Shown: piece by piece, positions 49,157 through 57,026 of the stretch
Layout: each line of letters opens with the position of its first letter
Position numbering within the stretch: position 1 is the first letter of the stretch
Made by a program: the position numbers and the translations under genes
NCBI GenBank assembly: GCA_900766005.1
Contig: CAAFTU010000040.1
Span: 42,327 to 106,326 of the forward strand
Length of the DNA stretch: 64,000 bases
From: an uncultured Bacteroides sp.
Lineage (GTDB): Bacteria > Bacteroidota > Bacteroidia > Bacteroidales > Bacteroidaceae
Direction: 5' to 3'
Notes under the pieces: model-generated
What the model saw: only the letters and a program-made list of their open reading frames with translations
What the model was told of the DNA's origin: nothing
Databases searched by the model: none

Positions 49157-50560
49157 TTATTCGTCTACTTCAGGAGCAAACATCGGGTCCCATGCCGGCA
49201 AGCGTACCGGTTTTCTTTTCAGCAGATTAGAAATCTTTTCAGGAACGTACTTCGTTTCTACCACCAAGCGGAACATATACTCATTGAACCACTCGTCGGT
49301 CATAATCAGATGACCATTATAACCAGCTGTACCCCAACTGTTTTCCACCATCCATTTGGTAGGCTTTCCCTCTTTATCCAAGTCAACGGCCATCAAAGTC
49401 ATGGCATGGCTGGAGCCGCTGGCAAAACTCTGAACACGCTGTTTCTTATCCATGCCGAAGGAAGTGCCCATCAGCGATTCATAGTCATAATTCTTCACAT
49501 CCAGCAACCCGCGTTTTCCGTCCAAGAACTTGCCCACATCGCATGAAAAGTACATCATAGTGCTGTCCTTCAGCGAAGCAATCGCCATCTCCTTGATATC
49601 TTCCACGGGGAGGTTGATATAGGTCCAGTTCTTTCCATCATAGCGGTGACGGTCGTAGTCAATCTCATACGTCTTATAGTATTCCCTGCTCGGGTCATTC
49701 ATCAGCATCACATAGTTGCCCAAGAGATGCTCATCGCCATACTTCTTCAGGAAAGACATCGGTGTGTATGTTTCTGTAGACACCGGTTCTCCCTGTGCAT
49801 TGTATTCCGTCCACGTAAACTCAGTGGGAGGCACACCCAAATTGAGCACCAACATGCGGTAAACCACACCCAACATCTCCGTTTTTTTCTGATTCAGCGC
49901 ATCCGCCTTGCTTCCTTTCGCAGCCATTTCGCGCAGTTCCAGTCCCTGTTCACGCAATTTCAACGTAATCAAATCGGCCATGCGGTTGGTGTTTTCACTG
50001 CTATGTGTTTCGGGCATCACATCCTTGGGAACCAGACCATACTTGCTCACAATGTCGGCCACTCCTGTAAACGTACCGCCATCACTGAGCGGATGACGGA
50101 AGAGCCATTCTACCATCTTGTCCTCCATCGGCTTATCGCTTGTATCAATCACTCCCTGCAAGAAGAGATTCGCCTTCTCCAGCTGATCGAAGAAGAAAGG
50201 ATATACTTGAGAAAACTCAAAAGCTCCTAAATTGTGCTTTGCTATAGCCTTGGCACGCATCACATTCAAGCCCGTAAAAAGCCAGCAGCGTCCGGAAGAC
50301 TCCTGATTCGTAACGCCTTTGGAATTGACCTTTACAGAGAAATGCGTATCCATAGCCCGCAAATTATCCTGATTGAGAGCCAGTTTGCGGATATCATTAC
50401 TACCTATCGCATTGCGGATAGCCTTATCACTGGCTGTGTTCTGGTAACTCTGTTTGATCTGCTGCATCATCTCAGCACTAATTCCTCCTTTTTCCTCTTG
50501 CGCCTGCGCCGAACAAAGGAGCGCACAGCAAGCAAAAACGGATAAAATTCGTTTGTTCAT
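49157..50560 (-). CDS. C1-family cysteine aminopeptidase, secreted (bleomycin-hydrolase type)
   Basis: 467 residues with a signal peptide (MNKRILSVFACCALLCSAQA). Catalytic triad visible: Cys in NQESSGRCWLFTGLNV, His in ASGSSHAMTLMAVD, Asn in WMVENSWGTAGYNG. The fold is that of PepC/bleomycin hydrolase, which trims N-terminal residues; bacterial relatives are cytosolic, whereas this one is exported to the periplasm. Stands alone with its own promoter and terminator. Confidence 0.93.
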   Translation of the reverse strand: MNKRILSVFACCALLCSAQAQEEKGGISAEMMQQIKQSYQNTASDKAIRNAIGSNDIRKLALNQDNLRAMDTHFSVKVNSKGVTNQESSGRCWLFTGLNVMRAKAIAKHNLGAFEFSQVYPFFFDQLEKANLFLQGVIDTSDKPMEDKMVEWLFRHPLSDGGTFTGVADIVSKYGLVPKDVMPETHSSENTNRMADLITLKLREQGLELREMAAKGSKADALNQKKTEMLGVVYRMLVLNLGVPPTEFTWTEYNAQGEPVSTETYTPMSFLKKYGDEHLLGNYVMLMNDPSREYYKTYEIDYDRHRYDGKNWTYINLPVEDIKEMAIASLKDSTMMYFSCDVGKFLDGKRGLLDVKNYDYESLMGTSFGMDKKQRVQSFASGSSHAMTLMAVDLDKEGKPTKWMVENSWGTAGYNGHLIMTDEWFNEYMFRLVVETKYVPEKISNLLKRKPVRLPAWDPMFAPEVDE

Positions 50561-50607
50561 ACAATGTGTCAGTTTTAAATTAATAAATGGATTGTTTGCA
50601 TCAATTG

Positions 50608-50615
50608 CAAATTTA
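50608..50615 (-). promoter_or_regulatory. Promoter -7 element of peptidase gene
   Basis: TAAATTTG on the minus strand, 48 bases before the peptidase start codon. The expected upstream TTTG is not present. Confidence 0.5.
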
Positions 50616-50732
50616 CAATTCTTTTTTAGAAATATTATCTAGCCACATTAAAACTAATTAAAATAAAAGGGTTTCCTTTGCAAATTATAGTATAAAATAG
50701 GATGTAGAAGCCGTAGCAGAAAAAAAGTAAAT

Positions 50733-51995
50733 ATGAAAAAGTATATCATCAGTGCGTTATTGGCGCTCACAAGCAGCCAAATGCTGCCAGCTACCCCAGA
50801 CTGTTTCCTCAAAAAAGAAACAATGTCGTCCATATTAAATGAAGAATCCGTATTCAACGAAGACTCCGTATCGAAAGCAGATTCCACCCCTACCCTATCC
50901 AAGCGTGAACTACGCCGTCAGCGGGTGGCCAAACGGAATCTGCACTACAACATATTGGGCGGTCCCAGCTACACACCCGACTTCGGACTGCTGGTAGGCG
51001 GAAGCGCCTTACTGACTTTCCGGATGAACCCCAGCGACACGACGCAGCTGCGTTCAGTCATTCCGATGTCATTGGCGGTGATGCTCAAAGGAGGTGTCAG
51101 CATTATGGCCAAACCGCAGTTGTTTTTCAAAGGCGACCGCTTCCGTATCTTCGGTACGTTCCTCTACAAGAACTCACTCGACAATTTCTACGGCATAGGC
51201 TACAGCACCAACAAAAACTATCCTCGGGGAGAGGAATCGAGCGAATACAGATATAATGGTATCCAAGTAAATCCCTGGTTCTTGTTCCGGATGGGAAAGA
51301 GCGACTTTTTTGTTGGTCCGCAGGTTGACCTGAACTATGACAAAATTACCAAGCCCGCCCCTATGATGGCACAAAACGCATCTTACCTGGCTGCAGGCGG
51401 AAATGAACACGGCTACAGCAATTTCAGTTCCGGACTCGGATTCTTATTGACGTACGACACCCGCGATGTGCCAGCCAATGCGTACAAGGGACTGTACCTC
51501 GACTTCCGGGGCATGGCATACAGTAAGATTTTCGGAGGAGATGATAATTTCTACCGTTTGGAACTGGACTATCGCCAATACAAGACTGTGGGCCGGCGCA
51601 AAGTCATTGCTTGGACCGCCCAAAGCAAGAATGTATTCGGACATGTTCCTTTGACAAAGTACGTGCTCAGCGGTACGCCGTTCGACCTTCGCGGCTACTA
51701 CATGGGACAGTTTCGCGATAAGTCGTCGCATGTCATCATAGGTGAATACCGCCACATGATCAATACAGACAAAAGCACCTGGTTCAAGCGAATGCTGAAC
51801 CACGTAGGATATGTAGCTTGGGGCGGCTGCGGATTCATGGGACCTACCATGGGGAAAATCGAAGGGGTATTGCCCAATCTTGGTATCGGCTTACGCATCG
51901 AAGTGCAGCCACGAATGAATATCCGTCTCGATTTGGGACGTGACATGGTGAACAACCAGAACCTGTTTTACTTCAACATGACAGAAGCATTCTAA
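50733..51995 (+). CDS. Omp85/TamA-like outer membrane protein
   Basis: 420 residues. Signal peptide MKKYIISALLALTSSQMLP, then a Ser/Asp-rich segment, and an 'Omp85-type' beta-barrel from about residue 90 with FGLLVGGSALLTF, RIFGTFLYKNSLDNFYGIGY, a Gly/aromatic-rich strand pattern and a C-terminal strand ending in Phe (FYFNMTEAF), the outer-membrane insertion signal. No POTRA repeats are visible, so it is more like the barrel-only surface antigen/D15 type. Role: perhaps outer-membrane channel or lipid/enzyme export. Confidence 0.85.
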   Translation: MKKYIISALLALTSSQMLPATPDCFLKKETMSSILNEESVFNEDSVSKADSTPTLSKRELRRQRVAKRNLHYNILGGPSYTPDFGLLVGGSALLTFRMNPSDTTQLRSVIPMSLAVMLKGGVSIMAKPQLFFKGDRFRIFGTFLYKNSLDNFYGIGYSTNKNYPRGEESSEYRYNGIQVNPWFLFRMGKSDFFVGPQVDLNYDKITKPAPMMAQNASYLAAGGNEHGYSNFSSGLGFLLTYDTRDVPANAYKGLYLDFRGMAYSKIFGGDDNFYRLELDYRQYKTVGRRKVIAWTAQSKNVFGHVPLTKYVLSGTPFDLRGYYMGQFRDKSSHVIIGEYRHMINTDKSTWFKRMLNHVGYVAWGGCGFMGPTMGKIEGVLPNLGIGLRIEVQPRMNIRLDLGRDMVNNQNLFYFNMTEAF

Positions 51996-52175
51996 AACAA
52001 GCACCTTTCACCCGACATATAACACTGATAGCTCGCCGGTGAATGATTCATCGTAATCACATTCATAAACAGACATTTACAATGAAAGGTGAAAGGTGAA
52101 ACAAGAGATAAGAACTGAAAACAAGAGAAAAGATGAATATCATCTGCGCAAGCAGAACAAGAAAAGCAACGAAAT

Positions 52176-52263
52176 AGCACTCACAAAGCAGTGAGTTAGC
52201 AGTCAAAAAGCAGCGCTTTAGCACTCATAAAGCGGCGCTTTAGCTCATGTAAAGTGCCCACTT
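52176..52263 (+). repeat. 22-bp tandem repeat, four units
   Basis: Units start at 52176, 52198, 52220 and 52242, each 22 bases with core AGCA-TCA-AAAGC-G-G-TTT; units 2 and 3 are closest, unit 4 the most degenerate. It lies between the outer-membrane gene and a broken gene remnant. The region 51996-52175 upstream shows no gene. Confidence 0.7.
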
Positions 52264-52287
52264 TGAAAAGGCAAACTGGCAATCTAA

Positions 52288-52584
52288 GAGATAAAGGCCG
52301 GCTATCTGCGCGACTTCAACCGCTTCATCGAACAGGTAAAAAAAGACTATACCACCTACACCACCAGCGAATGGGAATGGGCCGACAAACGCTATGACCT
52401 CTACACGGGTGACGAATACGACTTCTACAAAGGAACCTTCACCGATGCAGAGAAAGAAGAAATCGGCCGCTTGAAAGGAGCCTACGCCAAAATCAAAATC
52501 AAAAAAACAGCCGGAGCCATGAAAGAAGGACTGAAAGACATGTTCTCCACTGGCAAGGGAGTGATCAAAGGACTTTTGGAATAA
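52288..52584 (+). pseudogene. Truncated DUF6565-like gene remnant
   Basis: An open frame of about 98 codons without any start codon, beginning right after an in-frame stop. It reads YLRDFNRFIEQVKKDYTTY, SEWEWADKRYDLYTGDEYDF, then TDAEKEEIGRLKGAYAKI and a Gly/Lys-rich end (GVIKGLLE). The pattern of EW-AD-xxY-xFTGxxY and KEEIxxLxGxYAxxK matches small DUF6565-like Bacteroides proteins that normally have a lipoprotein signal; that 5' part is lost. It ends 5 bases before mcrC. Confidence 0.72.
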
Positions 52585-52589
52585 CTGCA

Positions 52590-53924
52590 TCAGCCGGTGC
52601 CGATCTTTGCAAACTCCCTGCGCAACTCCTGTTCCGACTGGGAAATAGCCGATACAAACTGCCGATAGGAGTCAGACCGCTGAGGAATCAGGTAAAAATA
52701 CTCCTGCAACTTCGCGTTCTTCTCCTTCCCATGCCCCAACAGCTTATACGTGTTCTGCTCCCGGACTTCAGTACTCGGCAGCACGAACACACCCCGTTGG
52801 GCCTTGAAGTAGTACATGTAAGCCATCAGCTGATGCACGTCATTCCGCTCATCGACAACAAACTTATACTTTGCATCCACCACCAACTCATCCTCCTCCC
52901 GGTAAAAATCCGGATAACGAACCAACCTATTGTTTTCAGCCAGATAAATGCGACCCGTTTTCCTCCGGTTATCGGGATGCTTAAAGCCTTCCTCCAGAAG
53001 AATAGTAGCCAAATACTCCTCCCACAAGTAAGCAACATCAAACAACACCCCGTGAATCTTTTGACCACCGCCACCGTACTTCATCTTATCGTGCCTCAAG
53101 ATAGCCATACAAAGCTTTTGCAACGCAGTATACCGCGAAAAATAAGGATGATTCACCGGCCGAATATTCCCCCTGATCACCTTTTCCCGCTCCAGCCGAT
53201 TATAAGCAGGTGTCGCCATGCGGATAGCAGCCACATGATCGCGAGTCCTCGCATCATTGACAAGCAACGCCTTTCCCAGCGTATGCAGACCCAAATACTC
53301 TATCGTATGACGAATCAACTCAGTCACCGGATTGTCGTAACTAAACTCCCGCGTATGATAAGCCACCTTCCCGCGAAACGGCAGATTCACCTTCAAGTGC
53401 CTGTTCAAATCAATCGTTCCCCTCACATGCGCATCATTGTAATCCTTCCACCGATAAGCCTTATACAATCCCTGCGCCATCGCATCGTTGAGCATCTTGG
53501 GAAACAGATACAAAAGAAAATCGAACACCGTACTGGAAGTCATGTCATGTGACAGGTTCACCACATTCACACACAACACTTTTTGAAGCATGTAATGCAA
53601 GAAGAAATCCTCTTCGTCATCAGAAAAACGAGACAGAATCGAATAAGAATAGCCATCTACGCCCAAAAAGCCGGCGATGTTTCCCAGCTGTAGCGAAACC
53701 TTTGTACACTGCCGCTCCTTCCAGGTCGTCTGCATAGTCAGCAACGGCCCATTCCCTATCCCGTCCTTACACTCCCTGAAAGAATGAGGATAGACCAGCA
53801 ACGAGTGGCCCTGCTCATCCAACAACTCCGACAAGTTGCGGTTTGCAACCGGCTGCAACGCCAGAAATTCATCCAGCGATGCAGCGTCCGATTCATACGA
53901 TGAATTATCTTTCAGTTTCAACAT
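52590..53924 (-). CDS. mcrC: McrC-family restriction nuclease subunit
   Basis: 444 residues from ATG 53924 (MLKLKDNSSYESDAASL); the longer frame would need TTG. The N-terminal half is a structural domain with GNIAGFLGVDGYSYSILSRF and a helix around PVTELIRHTIEYL. The C-terminal PD-(D/E)xK nuclease shows RYPDFYREEDELVVDAKYKF, with the catalytic Asp and the DxK pair. Together with McrB it cuts modified DNA in a GTP-dependent manner. Two bases after the mcrB stop. Confidence 0.88.
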   Translation of the reverse strand: MLKLKDNSSYESDAASLDEFLALQPVANRNLSELLDEQGHSLLVYPHSFRECKDGIGNGPLLTMQTTWKERQCTKVSLQLGNIAGFLGVDGYSYSILSRFSDDEEDFFLHYMLQKVLCVNVVNLSHDMTSSTVFDFLLYLFPKMLNDAMAQGLYKAYRWKDYNDAHVRGTIDLNRHLKVNLPFRGKVAYHTREFSYDNPVTELIRHTIEYLGLHTLGKALLVNDARTRDHVAAIRMATPAYNRLEREKVIRGNIRPVNHPYFSRYTALQKLCMAILRHDKMKYGGGGQKIHGVLFDVAYLWEEYLATILLEEGFKHPDNRRKTGRIYLAENNRLVRYPDFYREEDELVVDAKYKFVVDERNDVHQLMAYMYYFKAQRGVFVLPSTEVREQNTYKLLGHGKEKNAKLQEYFYLIPQRSDSYRQFVSAISQSEQELRREFAKIGTG

Positions 53925-53926
53925 AG

Positions 53927-56044
53927 CTATCCCATTACTCCCCAAAACGCCTTTTCAAGTTCCTGTAGTTGTTTAGCAGCATCCTCCCTTCCTCTCAGAT
54001 ATTCGAAAAGGACACCCTGCAAATGATTCTCCCAGAGATGCGTCAAAGCCTCCTCCCAATTAGAGCCCGAAGCATCCAAGTAAAGCAACAACTTCCGGAA
54101 ATAGGCCCCTCCGATATGGTAAGCAGCACCCAGCCCATCGATGCCCGTCTGCGTCTCCTCATCCCATATAGCCTTGTTCAAGCGGTTCATCACCTCTACC
54201 ACATCCGCTTTCAGTGTGTCCAACTCGTCCAGCATGCCCACATTCTCACTAGCCTTCACTTCCGCCCAGGCAAACCGGCGGCGCATGGCAAAATCCATGC
54301 TCTCCACACTCCGGTCAATATCATTCATAGTGCCGATGATATAGACATTCTCCGGGACATAGAACCCCTCGAAAAAAGGATCCGATTCATCCGTTATCAG
54401 ATTCTGGTACTGCGTCTTTACCTGCCCCTTCATCCCCCGATACCCCGGGTCAATGCTGAAGAAAAGCTCACCAAAAATCTTCGACATCTCTCCCCGGTTA
54501 ATTTCATCAATAATAAACACATAAGGAACAGACTGTCGCTGCTGCCCCTCCTCCAAGTTTTCAGTCAGGTAATTTGCCTTGATATAATCACCGATAGTCT
54601 TCAGATAAGTATCATTGTCTGGACAGGTTCCACTGATTAAATAAGCCAACATCCGCTCGTCCGAAACACTCCAGCTCTTTTGCCCAATTTTATTCTTCAC
54701 TATTATCACGCATCTTTCAGGTTCCAGTTCCACATGAACCATTGTCTTACTTCGGAAACTCTGGATATCTACAGGAGTACCTTCCAGCTCCCTCTTAAAA
54801 TTCTCCAGTGCTTCCTTATAGGAATCCGCATTCGCAGCATTCAGCACCCCTTCGATAGCCTTTTCGCAGAAAGCCTTAAACACACCATTGACTCGCTTAA
54901 AGCCGATAACCCCCTGCTGATTCGGCGGTGTAGGACGCAACCCTTCCACAAAGTCCGTATAATCATACGAAGGATGGAACTGCACAAAACCAGACACAGC
55001 CCCCATTTTATCGGCAATAGCCTTGGCCAGGTAGGTCTTTCCTGTTCCCGGGGCACCTGTCAGAATCAGATTCCGATTACTTTCCAACAATCTCTGGTAA
55101 TATTCCAGTTTATCATTTTTTTTCGTCATTTCAACCAAATATAAAATGTAATTAGAAATATAAGTAGGAACAGACTGTTTCATATTCAAAGTACCATAAG
55201 GTGGCCACGCTGTTTCCGGCGGCTGAATAGCAAACTCGTCCTTCGCTATGTAAGCTTCCTTTTTAAAACGCAGCCAGGCCACATCCACATAATGCGAATA
55301 GTAACACCTGTTACCATCCTCATCCCAACCTGCATCATGAATCTGCTTGCTAAACTTATATCCGGACAACGCAATACCTATCCCCCACAAGCCGTAATTA
55401 TTGTGTGTACAGCAGACCACATCTCCCGGTCTGATCTGCTTCATATAATAAAAAGGCTCGATAGCCGACGGATCCGAATCCTCGTATATCTTCTGAATCA
55501 CATCCGCAGTCAAACGAGTATAATCCTCATCCTCCCATCCGATAGCCATCAAATTTTTGTTCAAAAATCCCGACCAAGCATAGTTTTTTTGCCCAGCACA
55601 ATGAGTAGGACAAATAAAATAACAGCTATGCTCACGCTTCAAGTCATCCAATTCAGTCTGAAAAGGGATATAAAATTTGGGAGTTTTCTTTGCAATGGAG
55701 AATGGAGCCATAAAAGAGCCAAACTGCTCAGCCAAAAAATCACACATCTCCTTATCGGTCGCTTCCTTATAAAGCTTCAGTTCAAGCAGCTTTCTGTTCG
55801 TATCCCTGCCATCTCCAGGATTCAGCGAATGCTTCTCAAAAGTATTATCCTTATACCCCACAAAACGACTGGGTGCAAACAAGAGCGTGCCTCCGAACGA
55901 TTCAACAACATAACATTGCCCCAATGAATATCGCTCCACAGCCCAATCACGAGTTTCAGGTTTTACACTATGTGCATAGGAATACAAGGTATAGATGTTT
56001 TTAACAACATCCATCCTATTTTCTATATAATCTGTTCTTTCCAT
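53927..56044 (-). CDS. mcrB: McrB-like GTPase/AAA+ with two N-terminal domains
   Basis: 705 residues. An N-terminal domain (about 1-115) with FAPSRFVGYKDNTFEKHSL is followed by a region (about 140-300) reading CHAxx-N-W like an EVE/PUA-type modified-base reader (NLMAIGWED, IRPGDVVCCTHNN). The AAA+ module has Walker A TGAPGTGKTY at 330-337, VFIIDEINRGEMSKIFGELF and the GTMNDIDRSVES sensor of McrB. The usual McrB targets 5-methyl- or hydroxymethylcytosine; here the reader differs, so specificity is open. Start ATG 56044; promoter at 56069. Confidence 0.9.
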   Translation of the reverse strand: MERTDYIENRMDVVKNIYTLYSYAHSVKPETRDWAVERYSLGQCYVVESFGGTLLFAPSRFVGYKDNTFEKHSLNPGDGRDTNRKLLELKLYKEATDKEMCDFLAEQFGSFMAPFSIAKKTPKFYIPFQTELDDLKREHSCYFICPTHCAGQKNYAWSGFLNKNLMAIGWEDEDYTRLTADVIQKIYEDSDPSAIEPFYYMKQIRPGDVVCCTHNNYGLWGIGIALSGYKFSKQIHDAGWDEDGNRCYYSHYVDVAWLRFKKEAYIAKDEFAIQPPETAWPPYGTLNMKQSVPTYISNYILYLVEMTKKNDKLEYYQRLLESNRNLILTGAPGTGKTYLAKAIADKMGAVSGFVQFHPSYDYTDFVEGLRPTPPNQQGVIGFKRVNGVFKAFCEKAIEGVLNAANADSYKEALENFKRELEGTPVDIQSFRSKTMVHVELEPERCVIIVKNKIGQKSWSVSDERMLAYLISGTCPDNDTYLKTIGDYIKANYLTENLEEGQQRQSVPYVFIIDEINRGEMSKIFGELFFSIDPGYRGMKGQVKTQYQNLITDESDPFFEGFYVPENVYIIGTMNDIDRSVESMDFAMRRRFAWAEVKASENVGMLDELDTLKADVVEVMNRLNKAIWDEETQTGIDGLGAAYHIGGAYFRKLLLYLDASGSNWEEALTHLWENHLQGVLFEYLRGREDAAKQLQELEKAFWGVMG

Positions 56045-56068
56045 CGTATTAGATTTTCATTTCACGAA

Positions 56069-56076
56069 CAAAGATA
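56069..56076 (-). promoter_or_regulatory. Promoter -7 element of mcrBC
   Basis: TATCTTTG on the minus strand, 25 bases upstream of the mcrB start codon; matches TAnnTTTG. Confidence 0.6.
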
Positions 56077-56157
56077 AAAATTTTCATTTATTTCCTCCTA
56101 TCCTTCGGTAAATAAATCTGAAGTTTCATTCCATCCTTATAATATAAGAACCACCCT

Positions 56158-56188
56158 TTTGACAGTCAGCAGAAAAATGCTATATTTG
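56158..56188 (+). promoter_or_regulatory. Promoter of metallophosphoesterase
   Basis: TTTG (56158-56161), exactly 19 bases, TATATTTG (56181-56188): a textbook Bacteroides promoter. The start codon at 56210 follows 21 bases later. Confidence 0.8.
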
Positions 56189-56209
56189 CAGAAATCATCC
56201 TACATAAAA

Positions 56210-56806
56210 ATGAAAATAGTACATATATCTGACACGCATGGATGTCATCACCGAATCCACAATCTACCACAAGGAGATATGATAGTTCATTCGGGAGATT
56301 TCACCATGGTAGGTACAGAAAAAGAAGCCATAGACTTCCTCCACTGGTTCTGCGATTTGCCTTTTAAGTATAAGATATTTATTTGTGGCAATCATGATGA
56401 GTGTCTGTATGGAGCTGAGATAAACGGTCTTGGCAAGAACGTCCATTACCTTAATCATTCAGGAATCGAAATAGAAGGAATCAAATTCTATGGCATCCCC
56501 ATGTTCATGAAAGACTGCATCAGCGGACGGCAAGAAGTCAGCTACGCCCAAATTCCCCTGGACACAGATGTTCTAATCACTCACTGCCCGGCATATCAGA
56601 AGTTGGATTATGACGATAACGTACACTATGGTTCGCAGGAGCTTTGGCAACAATTGGAAATAATACGCCCTAAAGCGCATTTATTTGGTCATATCCACAC
56701 ACAACACGGAATAGTCAGAGACCCTTATACCATTTTCTCAAATGGTGCTATTCTGAATACAAACTACACAGATATGAATAGCCCCAACTTGATTGAATAT
56801 ATGTAA
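56210..56806 (+). CDS. Metallophosphoesterase
   Basis: 198 residues from ATG 56210 (MKIVHISDTHGCHHRIHNL). Calcineurin-like motifs: HISDTHG, HSGDFTMVG, GNHDECLYG, THCPAYQ and GHIHTQHG, which supply all metal ligands (Asp, His, Asn). Such small phosphoesterases cleave phosphodiesters or nucleotides; substrate unknown. It lies inside the defence region, between mcrBC and the SIR2 module, and has its own promoter and terminator. Confidence 0.9.
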   Translation: MKIVHISDTHGCHHRIHNLPQGDMIVHSGDFTMVGTEKEAIDFLHWFCDLPFKYKIFICGNHDECLYGAEINGLGKNVHYLNHSGIEIEGIKFYGIPMFMKDCISGRQEVSYAQIPLDTDVLITHCPAYQKLDYDDNVHYGSQELWQQLEIIRPKAHLFGHIHTQHGIVRDPYTIFSNGAILNTNYTDMNSPNLIEYM

Positions 56807-56823
56807 AATAGGGAAAGCCCCAC

Positions 56824-56941
56824 ATAAAAAAATCCTACCTGCCTCATGCTGCAGATAGGATTTTTTATTTTACTTATCCAATTCCTGATACTTACTTTGC
56901 TGGCTCTTATACTCCGGCACAATCTCCTTCCTGATCTTCAC
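56824..56941. repeat. Direct repeat A flanking the four-gene module
   Basis: 118 bases (terminator plus capD tail) that align to 63800-63916 with about seven differences and one indel. The copy is joined on its right to a different internal part of capD. Confidence 0.85.
56831..56862. terminator. Bidirectional terminator
   Basis: AATCCTACCTG/CAGATAGGATT stem followed by TTTTTTATTTT on the plus strand and an A-run on the other side. It serves the phosphoesterase and formerly the capD copy. Confidence 0.85.
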
Positions 56942-57026
56942 TGAAGTAACGGATGATATCCGGGTGCGTCACCGTAATCGGTTCCCCCTTCTTGATCTGC
57001 TCCCTGAAGATAGGAATCACCGACTT
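56870..57026 (-). pseudogene. capD-like gene remnant, internally deleted
   Basis: On the minus strand the right part encodes KSVIPIFREQIKKGEPITVT then HPDIIRYF, an internal CapD/UDP-GlcNAc 4,6-dehydratase segment. It then jumps, out of frame, to VKIRKEIVPEYKSQ and YQELDK, the C-terminus of the same family. The missing middle is more than 100 codons. The remnant starts exactly at the stop codon of the SIR2 gene, so it marks the edge of an insertion or rearrangement. Confidence 0.8.
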
